DNA of 20,171 nt from an uncultured bacterium (GTDB taxonomy: Bacteria; Actinomycetota; Coriobacteriia; Coriobacteriales; Eggerthellaceae). The translations under genes and the position numbers were made by a program. The notes under the pieces are model-generated. The model searched no databases. It was not told the origin of the DNA and was given only the letters and a program-made list of their open reading frames with translations. The first letter of the stretch is position 1. Each line of letters starts with the position of its first letter. Below are positions 15,097 through 20,171 of the stretch, one piece after another. The stretch covers positions 1 through 20,171 of the forward strand of contig CANSQW010000004.1 in NCBI GenBank assembly GCA_947649215.1, read 5' to 3'.

Positions 15097-15525
15097 AGAA
15101 CCTCCGTCCTCTCGATGGAAGCGCCATCATGGGCGCCCCCGCCGACACGTGGTCGGAAAGCGGGCGGCGGGGCGGGTGCGGAGGAGCGGAAGCCGGACGG
15201 GCCGCACGCGAAACACGCGCCGACGAGGGAGTCGCCCCTGCGGCTCGGGAGATGCCCAAGGCGGCGCCCCGTCGCCTCGCGAGCGATACGAGAGCGCGCC
15301 CCCGGAAGGGCAAGGCGAGAGAGAGGGGGGGGGGTCACACGTGGATATCGTGCGAACGCGGGGAGGCGGCATCGCCTCGCCGGGAGGCATGGCCGAGCGA
15401 GACGCTCGGGAACTTCTGAGATGCGTGGCAGCAGACAGGCCGACGGACGGCCCGGCGGCGGGTGGCTATCTGATCAAGGTCTAACCGGCCCTGAATCCGC
15501 TTTTTGAGCCATAGCCTGGTTTAGC
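15097..15525. other. Region upstream of the Tad operon, with G10 tract
   Basis: About 430 bp with no convincing gene. Open frames are Arg/Pro-rich and show no domain. It must hold the tad promoter on the minus strand, but no strong -10/-35 pair is evident in this very GC-rich DNA. A run of ten G (15325-15334; C10 on the coding strand of the operon), flanked by a GA dinucleotide repeat, is the only distinctive structure. Confidence 0.6.
15325..15334. repeat. Poly(G)10 homopolymer tract
   Basis: Ten consecutive G, preceded by alternating GA (GAGAGAGA), about 230 bp upstream of the cpaB start. Homopolymers of this length are prone to slipped-strand changes in length. A role in expression is inference. 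Confidence 0.9.
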
Positions 15526-15566
15526 AAAAAGAAAAACCCCAATTAACCTGGGGTTTTTCTCTTTTT
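15526..15566. terminator. Bidirectional rho-independent terminator after tRNA-Val
   Basis: AAAAACCCC (15532-15540) pairs with GGGGTTTTT (15550-15558) across a 9-nt loop. The arms are extended by A-rich sequence to the left and CTCTTTTT to the right, giving a U-tract in either direction. It lies 5 bp downstream of the tRNA on the minus strand and would insulate the tRNA/slyD side from the tad operon. Confidence 0.88.
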
Positions 15567-15570
15567 GATA

Positions 15571-15645
15571 TGGTGGTCGCGGAGGGATTTGAACCCCCGA
15601 CCTTGTGCTTGTAAGGCACCTGCGCTCCCGCTGCGCCACGCGACC
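15571..15645 (-). tRNA. tRNA-Val (anticodon UAC)
   Basis: The minus strand folds as a full cloverleaf. The acceptor GGTCGCG pairs with CGCGACC, the D stem GCGC/GCGC with loop AGCGGGA, and the anticodon loop CTTACAA gives anticodon TAC (Val). The T arm has loop TTCAAAT, then discriminator A and an encoded CCA. The top anticodon-stem pair is a G-A mismatch. It is 75 nt including CCA. Confidence 0.96.
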
Positions 15646-15654
15646 GTCACGTTG

Positions 15655-15682
15655 GAGGAGCGCCGCTCCGCAGCGGTTCCTC
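15655..15682 (-). other. Hairpin between slyD-type gene and tRNA
   Basis: GAGGA (15655-15659) with TCCTC (15678-15682) and CCGCT (15663-15667) with AGCGG (15672-15676) form a stem with an internal loop. No T-tract follows, so it may be a leader structure of the tRNA transcript or a weak terminator of the upstream gene. Confidence 0.35.
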
Positions 15683-15723
15683 GCGTTTCGGTATTCTCCC
15701 ACAGATGCTCCGCGGGGGCAATC

Positions 15724-16245
15724 TTAACGATAGTCGCTGGCCTGATCGCCTCCGAGAAGCTTGGACTGCTCCTTGAGGTGGCGAGCCTTCTCGGCAGCGG
15801 AAACGAAGTCGGCGGGGGCGGCCTCGACGGAAATCAGCTCTACCTCGAAGGCGAGCGTCTTGCCGGCGAGGGGGTGGTTCAGGTCGAAGGTGACCGAGCC
15901 GTCCTTGACGGCGATGACCGTAGCGGGCATGGGCGCGCCGTCCTCTCCGCTAGCCAGCCAGATGCGCTTGCCCACGGCGATGTCGCGCGCGGGGATCTGC
16001 TCCTCGGGGATGGTGGTGACGTAGTCCTCCAGGTACTCGCCGTAGCCATCGTACTCGCTGACCGTGAACGCCTTCTTCTCGCCGGGCGTCCCCTCCATCT
16101 CGAGAATGGCCCGCTCGAAGCCGTCGATGGTCATGTCCATGCCCGTCTGGAACACCAGGGGCGCGTCGGCGGTCGCGCAGCCGAATACGCTGCCGTCCTC
16201 GAGCGTGCCGGTATAGGCCAGGGTGACGGTGGTTCCCAACTCCAT
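15724..16245 (-). CDS. slyD: SlyD-type FKBP peptidyl-prolyl cis-trans isomerase
   Basis: The product is 173 residues. FKBP halves (VTLAYTGTLEDGSVF; FQTGMDMTIDGFERAILEMEGTPGEKKAFTV) surround an insert-in-flap chaperone domain (about 68-120). The hallmark VTFDLNHPLAGKTLAFEVELISVE follows. SlyD proteins fold proteins and help maturation of metalloenzymes such as hydrogenases. The C-terminus here is a charged helix without the His/Cys-rich metal tail of E. coli SlyD, so a nickel role is unlikely. The ATG at 16245 follows GAAGGAG. It lies in line with the molybdoenzyme operon, 113 bp after the 108-aa gene, so a folding role for those proteins is possible but not shown. Confidence 0.9.
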   Translation of the reverse strand: MELGTTVTLAYTGTLEDGSVFGCATADAPLVFQTGMDMTIDGFERAILEMEGTPGEKKAFTVSEYDGYGEYLEDYVTTIPEEQIPARDIAVGKRIWLASGEDGAPMPATVIAVKDGSVTFDLNHPLAGKTLAFEVELISVEAAPADFVSAAEKARHLKEQSKLLGGDQASDYR

Positions 16246-16358
16246 AGGTGCTCTCCTTCGTTCGAAGGCGCCATCCCCAGGCGGATGCGCCCGTTTCTTC
16301 CTCGTATTGCTCGTTGCGGCTGGCAGGGCGCCGTGCAGGCGCCGGCCTCGCAGGCCTC

Positions 16359-16685
16359 CTACCAGGGCGCGCCGGCAGGGTTGAGCTTGCGCCGCGGCGA
16401 CAGCTCGTCGCTGAAGAGAATGCAGTAGCGCAGGCCCTTCAGCGTGACGTACAGGCTGGCTATCTCGTGCCGGCCGCCATGGTTGAACACCTCGTAGGTA
16501 AGGTATTCCCGCTCGATCATGGGCCCGTAGACGTCGCTCCCCTCTATCTTGTCCAGCAGCAGGTTGGTGGGCTGGCGGCCCAGCTCGTCCTGCTTGAGTG
16601 AGATGCTGTACAGGATGTCCTCCTGCTCTGCGGTCAGGCGGCCGAGCTCCTCGATCTCCGCCCTGATCTCCTCTTCTGTCGCCAT
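16359..16685 (-). CDS. Unrecognised 108-aa protein
   Basis: The product is 108 residues, MATEEEIRAE... to ...LNPAGAPW. The first 40 residues form a charged, heptad-like helix (EIRAEIEELGRLTAEQEDILYSIS). The second half has alternating strands (YLTYEVFNHGG, EIASLYVTLKGLRYCILF). No known domain, signal peptide or membrane segment. AGGAGG lies 10 bp before the ATG; the codon use is that of a real gene (strong GC at third positions). It sits between the molybdoenzyme group and slyD, with its own probable upstream region, so it is not certain that it shares their transcript. Function unknown; a small dimeric accessory protein is a guess. Confidence 0.75.
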   Translation of the reverse strand: MATEEEIRAEIEELGRLTAEQEDILYSISLKQDELGRQPTNLLLDKIEGSDVYGPMIEREYLTYEVFNHGGRHEIASLYVTLKGLRYCILFSDELSPRRKLNPAGAPW

Positions 16686-16772
16686 GGTGTCGTTGCCTCC
16701 TCGCGTTCGATGACTTTCCCGACTTCGTGATCGCTCCGTGATTTGACAGGCAAGGTGCGTTGCCGGCGAGAA

Positions 16773-16794
16773 CTGCTCGGGGGGGGGTGAGCAG
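16773..16794. repeat. Poly(G)9 tract inside a small inverted repeat
   Basis: Nine consecutive G (16779-16787) plus a T are flanked by CTGCTC (16773-16778) and GAGCAG (16789-16794), which pair perfectly. It lies about 90 bp upstream of the 108-aa gene start, in the 187-bp gap before it. Confidence 0.8.
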
Positions 16795-16817
16795 CCCTCG
16801 CCGCCGGCGCATCTTAA

Positions 16818-16849
16818 GAAGGCTCGCCCCGAGGGTGAGGCGAGCCTTC
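16818..16849 (-). terminator. Probable terminator of the molybdoenzyme operon
   Basis: GAAGGCTCGCC (16818-16828) and GGCGAGCCTTC (16839-16849) form a perfect 11-bp stem with a 10-nt loop, 23 bp after the stop of the 91-aa gene. On the minus strand the stem is followed by TTAAGA, a weak U-tract. It is well placed to end the alpha/beta/91-aa transcript. Confidence 0.7.
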
Positions 16850-16872
16850 GATTCCAAGCCGATGACGTCGGC

Positions 16873-17148
16873 CTAGATGCCGGCGAAGCCCTTGGAGGGA
16901 TCGCTGCCGCCAACGCCCTTCTCGTCGTCGCCGGCCTCGTTGCCGGTGCGCTTCGTGGAGGTGTAGCCACCCCAGGCGCGGGCGATGAACTTGTCCTTCA
17001 CCCAGAAGATCTGGGCCTTCATGAGGTCGGCCTGGGTGATGCCCTCTTCCGCCAGGGCCTCGTCTTTGGTCTTGCCCTCGGCCACGAGCGTGTTCAGCAC
17101 CTCGGCGGCCTCGGGAGCATCAAGAGCCAGGAATTCATCTCGGGTCAT
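16873..17148 (-). CDS. Unrecognised 91-aa protein downstream of the molybdoenzyme genes
   Basis: The product is 91 residues starting MTRDEFLALDAP. The ATG follows AAGGAGG at 5-bp spacing, an excellent site. Residues 9-45 (EAAEVLNTLVAEGKTKDEALAEEGITQADLMKAQ is the helical region) look like consecutive short helices resembling a helix-turn-helix. They are followed by aromatic/basic FWVKDKFIARAWGGYTSTKR and a flexible, Gly/Asp-rich tail. I recognise no family. It follows the beta-like gene after an 80-bp gap holding a strong hairpin, and is followed by a terminator, so it is probably the third gene of the molybdoenzyme operon. It could be a regulator or assembly factor; both are guesses. Confidence 0.78.
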   Translation of the reverse strand: MTRDEFLALDAPEAAEVLNTLVAEGKTKDEALAEEGITQADLMKAQIFWVKDKFIARAWGGYTSTKRTGNEAGDDEKGVGGSDPSKGFAGI

Positions 17149-17176
17149 AATGCCCTCCTTGTCAGTCGCAAACACA

Positions 17177-17212
17177 GCCGCGGTCATCGGCCATCGAGCC
17201 GACGACCGCGGC
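17177..17212 (-). promoter_or_regulatory. Intergenic hairpin between beta-like and 91-aa genes
   Basis: GCCGCGGTC (17177-17185) pairs with GACCGCGGC (17204-17212). After one A-C mismatch, TCGGC (17187-17191) pairs with GCCGA (17198-17202) around a 6-nt loop. On the minus strand it is followed by TGTGTTTG rather than a U-run, so partial termination, or mRNA-end protection of the upstream genes, is more likely than full termination. Confidence 0.6.
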
Positions 17213-17228
17213 AAACTACCTCGCGGGC

Positions 17229-17588
17229 CTACAGCTGGAACAGAACCATCGGGCGGTCGAACTCCGCCATCTTGGCCTGCATCTCCTCAACGGTGCCGTA
17301 GTACAGAGACGCGGACTCCTCGACCTGGACGGCCAGGGGACGCTGGCCGGCCTTATCGCCGTTGGTGCCCCAGTGGTCGGAGAAGATGGACGTCGGGCAG
17401 GGAAGGTAGAACCACTCCCAGTCGTCGCCGTCGTTGCCCTCGCCCTTCTTGAAGGGGCCGACCTGGACCTCCTTGATGCCGAACTGATCCAGGGGAAGGC
17501 CGAGCTCCTCCTTGCAGGCGATCTCGGCGGCATGGTTGCCGGAGAAGAAGGTGTAGTCAACGAGCAAAGCGTATTTCTGATCTGCCAT
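17229..17588 (-). CDS. Molybdoenzyme beta-like subunit, degenerate 4Fe-4S protein lacking cluster cysteines
   Basis: The product is 119 residues. The overall pattern is that of a short ferredoxin-type beta subunit of the DMSO-reductase superfamily. LLVDYTFFSGNHAAEIACKE stands where VDY..C..C..C...C is expected, followed by GLPLDQFGIKEVQVGPF, LPCPTSIFSDHW and SLYYGTVEEMQAKM. From knowledge of the family, the first cluster motif would use positions 15, 18, 21 and 25; here they are Phe, Asn, Ala and Cys. Positions 69 and 72 are Phe and His, and 86, 90, 94 are Ala, Glu and Ser. Only two cysteines (25, 64) remain in the protein, too few for any 4Fe-4S cluster. GAAAGG precedes the ATG; the gene starts 20 bp after alpha. 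It probably serves as a structural subunit. Confidence 0.82.
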   Translation of the reverse strand: MADQKYALLVDYTFFSGNHAAEIACKEELGLPLDQFGIKEVQVGPFKKGEGNDGDDWEWFYLPCPTSIFSDHWGTNGDKAGQRPLAVQVEESASLYYGTVEEMQAKMAEFDRPMVLFQL

Positions 17589-17608
17589 GTGTGTCACTAC
17601 CTTTCGGG

Positions 17609-19921
17609 TTAGTCCTGGTCGAGGCTGCGGACACGGCGAGCGTTGCACATGACGCCCTTATAGGGCGCGCCGAAGCCGAGCTTGCCGACGTTGAAGTGCG
17701 GCACGAGGCTGTTGAAGTTGGACTTCCACACGCCGAACAGGTTGGGCTCCTCGCCGTCCTGCTCGGGGAACCACCAGCCGTGGGCGCAGTTGAGGATGCC
17801 GGGCTTGATGATCGGGGTGATCTCCGCCTTGAAGCGGGCCTCGCCGAACATGTTGTAGACCTCGACCCAATCGCCGTCAGTGATGCCGTACTCCTTGGCA
17901 GTCTCGGGGTTGATCTGAACCCACGGCCACGGATCGATCTGGCGCAGGGACGGCACCTGACGATGCTCGGAGTGGAAGGAGCTGTAGCGACGCGAGCCAG
18001 ACGTGGTGATCAGCGGATACTGACCGGCGAAGTCAGGCTTGCTGATGGGGCTGTAGTTCGGCTCCTCGTAGTAGGGCAGCGGATCCTCGCCCCAGGATTC
18101 GTAGAGGATCGAGTAGGCCTCGATCTGGCCGGTGATGGTGTTGAAGCCGGGCTGGCCGTCGAAGCGCAGCAGGCCCTTCTCGTACTTCTCGTACTCGAAG
18201 CCATGGGCGCCGGGCTGGTACAGGCCGAGCTCCTGGAAGCCCTTCCAGTCGAAGCCGAGCTCCTTCAGCTGATCGCTGTAGAAGTCCTCGACCGCGGTCT
18301 CGAGGGCGGCGAGGTCCAGGGACTTGCCGTCAGCGGGCTTGTACCACGGCCACCAGCTGGGGTTCAGGCGCTGGCCGAACATGAGGCAGATCTCCACGTC
18401 GGACTTGGTCTCGCCAACGGTGAGCGCCTTGTTCATGGGGCCCATGAACACGGTGTTGCGGCCGTAGTGGGTGAGCACGATGCCGTTGTGCTCGGCCCAG
18501 GTGGACATGGGGAGGAAGTAGTCGCCCACCGCCATGGCCGTCGGGGTCATGGTGATGTCCTGCACGACCACGAACTCGAGCTTCTGCAGGGCCTTGTGCC
18601 AGCGCTTGGGCTGAGCCGAGCAGGTGGGGGTCAGGAAGTTGGAGCTGTTGAACCAGCCCATCTTCAGGGCGTAGGGCTCGTCGGTCTCCATGGTGTTGAG
18701 GGTCTCGTCAGGCTGGGTGGTGGCCATGCCCGTGGACAGGCCCGGCCACGCGGCGGCGCCGATGCGCTTGGACCACACCTCGTCGTCCATGGCACCGCGC
18801 TGCTCCATGCGCCACTTGCCGAGCAGGGCAGACGGGGGGCCGAGGGTCAGGCCGCCGGGACGGTCGATCGAGCCGGCCAGGGCAGCCAGGACGATGAACG
18901 CCTGGGACAGCTGCACGCCGTTCTTGTTCTGGTCGAAGGCCAGGCCCCAGGCCCAGCCGATCGGGCGCTCGGTGCCGATGATGTGGGCAACGCGCTTGAT
19001 GTCCTCGACCGGGACGGTGGTGATCTCGGAGACCTTCTCCACCGGGTACTCGGCGGCGCGGGCCTTGATCTCGTCGAGGCCGTAGATCCAGTTCTCAGCG
19101 AACTCGTGGTCGTACTCGCCAGACTCGAACATGAGGTTCATGAGGCCGAGGGCCAGGGCGGTGTCGGTCTGGGGGCGAACCTGCAGGTTGATGTTGCCGT
19201 TGCGAGAGCCCACCCAGGTGATGCGGGGATCGATGGAGATGATCTTGGTGCCGCGCTTCATCATGTCAACGAGGCAGTGGCCGAAGAAGCCGTCGCCGTT
19301 GGAGGGCAGGGGCTCCTTGCCCCAGACCACGACCCACTTGGAGAGGGTGTAGCGGGGGTCGTCATAGCTGCCCGGCAGGTGGCCGGCGTAGTCGAGCTCG
19401 GGATAGCCCGCGCCCAGCACGTAGTCGGAGATGGAGCAGCGGGGGCCGTAGCAGGACCAGCCGGACTGGGTGTAGCAGCAGTTGGGGGACTGCAGCACCG
19501 AGAACGTCAGGGCATAGTAGAAGATGCACGCCTCGCGGCCGGTGCCGCCGAAGCAGACGATGGACTCGGGGCCGTAGTTCTCCTGGTAGTAGCGCACCTT
19601 CTCGCAGATGGTGTCGAGAGCCTCGTCCCACGTGGTGCGAACCCACTTGTCCTTGCCGCGATCCTCGTAGGCGCGCTTCATCGGGTAGATGATGCGCTCG
19701 GGGGCGTAGGTGTACTCGCGCAGGGCGAGGTTCATGGCATTGACGCGACCGGTGGTAATCGGGTTGTCGTCATCACCCTCGATGCGGATGAGCTCGCCGT
19801 CCTTGGTCACGACCTTGACGCCGTATCCCACGGGGTGGGACCCCGGAGGGGACCAGGTGTTGGAGCGAGTGACGACCGTGCCGTCCTCCATTACGGTTTG
19901 CCACTGTTTACCGTATGCCAT
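17609..19921 (-). CDS. Molybdopterin-dependent oxidoreductase-superfamily catalytic subunit lacking the N-terminal Fe-S site
   Basis: The product is 770 residues, DMSO-reductase superfamily, binding bis-MGD molybdenum or tungsten. Family blocks include SPPGSHPVGYGVKV, YAPERIIYPMKR, WDEALDTI and FGGTGR. A probable metal-ligand region is SGWSCYGPR (Ser156/Cys157). The C-terminal cofactor-binding domain (about 625-765) contains HSEHRQVPSLRQIDPWPWVQ. No cysteine occurs before residue 106; positions 28, 33, 61 and 64, where relatives carry cluster cysteines (GCH..GC, LC..C), are Ser, Tyr, Asn and Asn. There is no Tat signal, so it is cytoplasmic. The chosen ATG follows AAGGAA; an upstream ATG at 19951 lacks support. 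Relatives include pyrogallol transhydroxylase and gut catechol dehydroxylases; the substrate is unknown. Confidence 0.93.
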   Translation of the reverse strand: MAYGKQWQTVMEDGTVVTRSNTWSPPGSHPVGYGVKVVTKDGELIRIEGDDDNPITTGRVNAMNLALREYTYAPERIIYPMKRAYEDRGKDKWVRTTWDEALDTICEKVRYYQENYGPESIVCFGGTGREACIFYYALTFSVLQSPNCCYTQSGWSCYGPRCSISDYVLGAGYPELDYAGHLPGSYDDPRYTLSKWVVVWGKEPLPSNGDGFFGHCLVDMMKRGTKIISIDPRITWVGSRNGNINLQVRPQTDTALALGLMNLMFESGEYDHEFAENWIYGLDEIKARAAEYPVEKVSEITTVPVEDIKRVAHIIGTERPIGWAWGLAFDQNKNGVQLSQAFIVLAALAGSIDRPGGLTLGPPSALLGKWRMEQRGAMDDEVWSKRIGAAAWPGLSTGMATTQPDETLNTMETDEPYALKMGWFNSSNFLTPTCSAQPKRWHKALQKLEFVVVQDITMTPTAMAVGDYFLPMSTWAEHNGIVLTHYGRNTVFMGPMNKALTVGETKSDVEICLMFGQRLNPSWWPWYKPADGKSLDLAALETAVEDFYSDQLKELGFDWKGFQELGLYQPGAHGFEYEKYEKGLLRFDGQPGFNTITGQIEAYSILYESWGEDPLPYYEEPNYSPISKPDFAGQYPLITTSGSRRYSSFHSEHRQVPSLRQIDPWPWVQINPETAKEYGITDGDWVEVYNMFGEARFKAEITPIIKPGILNCAHGWWFPEQDGEEPNLFGVWKSNFNSLVPHFNVGKLGFGAPYKGVMCNARRVRSLDQD

Positions 19922-19940
19922 ACTTTCCTTCTTTCTCCAC

Positions 19941-19962
19941 GTTTCTTCCATACCGTAGAAAC
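19941..19962. promoter_or_regulatory. Inverted repeat upstream of the molybdoenzyme gene
   Basis: GTTTCT (19941-19946) and AGAAAC (19957-19962) form a 22-bp inverted repeat with a 10-bp centre, ending 20 bp before the start codon. It could be an operator or leader hairpin. No clear promoter hexamers were identified in the 160-bp gap. Confidence 0.35.
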
Positions 19963-20083
19963 TTCACGTGCTTGGCGGCACGCTATCAGCAAGCGCACGA
20001 CCGTCGAGAAGGTGGTTCTCCCCGGCGGCGCGCCCTCCCATCCCTAGTGAGCGGGCGCGGCGCTTGTTGCCAAGGGGGTCGGC

Positions 20084-20171
20084 CTACTGGCCGGGGGCCT
20101 TCGGAGCCGCGGGGGCGCCGGGGGCGGCGGGGGCAGCCGGCGCGCCGGGAGCCGCGGGGGCGGCGTTCGGC
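20084..20171 (-). CDS. C-terminus of a Pro/Ala-rich protein, partial (start beyond window)
   Basis: The minus strand in the frame ending TAG at 20084-20086 reads 28 residues of alternating Pro/Ala/Gly (repeats of AAPAAPGAP) ending in KAPGQ. This is a typical flexible low-complexity tail; the body of the protein lies outside the window and cannot be identified. The frame is open to the edge, but with such composition the call rests on orientation and context with the downstream operon. Confidence 0.5.
   Translation of the reverse strand, partial: PNAAPAAPGAPAAPAAPGAPAAPKAPGQ

Noticed and set aside
15093..15338. An 81-residue gene immediately before cpaB.
   Set aside because: It has a GTG start without a ribosome binding site and Arg/Pro-rich composition without a domain. 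It is kept only as part of the poly-G hypothesis, not annotated as a gene.
17229..17588. The beta-like gene as a normal 4Fe-4S ferredoxin subunit.
   Set aside because: It has only two cysteines, so it cannot bind any standard 4Fe-4S cluster.
17591..20047. An 818-codon open frame on the plus strand opposite the molybdoenzyme gene.
   Set aside because: It is the antisense shadow of a clearly conserved minus-strand gene. Its product is a Val/Leu/Gly/His-rich sequence with no domain, and no ribosome binding site supports it.
1..20171. CRISPR arrays, prophage genes or toxin-antitoxin pairs.
   Set aside because: No regularly spaced direct repeats, cas, phage structural or recognisable toxin/antitoxin genes were seen.

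Overview
The window looks like chromosomal DNA of a GC-rich anaerobic actinobacterium of the Coriobacteriia, most likely Eggerthellaceae (Eggerthella/Gordonibacter/Adlercreutzia type). The grounds are the very high GC, the protein sequence style, a Coriobacteria-style molybdopterin enzyme operon and a monoderm Tad pilus operon without a secretin. The genus assignment is inference. Almost everything lies on the minus strand; only thrC and a ModE-like regulator are on the plus strand.

Left part (1-2258). Two FeoA-family genes run leftward (the first is cut by the window edge). About 650 bp of gene-free DNA separates them and holds three perfect 16-bp parS centromere sites (385-400, 500-515, 607-622). 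Each feoA has the same 15-bp near-palindromic element just upstream, a probable iron-regulator operator. A leftward SGNH/GDSL hydrolase with a cysteine-rich tail follows.

Middle (2404-4458). Threonine synthase and a one-domain ModE-type winged-helix regulator lie on the plus strand. The regulator converges on the end of the pilus operon, and the two stop codons overlap on one CTAG.

Pilus operon (15096 down to 4455, minus strand). It contains cpaB/rcpC, tadZ/cpaE, tadA/cpaF, tadB, tadC, two Flp pilins, a TadE pseudopilin, a very large TadG-like protein, a second TadE-like pseudopilin, an unrecognised membrane-anchored protein, a DUF192 protein and a small zinc-ribbon protein. Genes overlap or are tightly spaced, as in one transcription unit. 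No prepilin peptidase (TadV) is in the window. A G10 homopolymer lies in the roughly 430-bp region upstream of the operon.

Right part (15526-20171, minus strand). A molybdopterin (bis-MGD) catalytic subunit is followed 20 bp later by a small beta-like subunit. Then come an intergenic hairpin, a 91-aa unknown gene, a terminator-like hairpin, a 108-aa unknown gene, a SlyD-type FKBP prolyl isomerase, tRNA-Val(UAC) and a strong bidirectional terminator. The striking point is that both molybdoenzyme subunits appear to have lost their iron-sulfur cluster ligands. The alpha subunit has no cysteine before residue 106, and the beta-like protein keeps the fold and spacing of a 4Fe-4S ferredoxin-type subunit but has only two cysteines in all. 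This suggests a molybdenum enzyme wired for non-redox or internally redox-neutral chemistry (transhydroxylase, hydratase or isomerase type), and it is the best candidate here for an undescribed system. The far right edge carries the Pro/Ala-rich C-terminus of another minus-strand gene.
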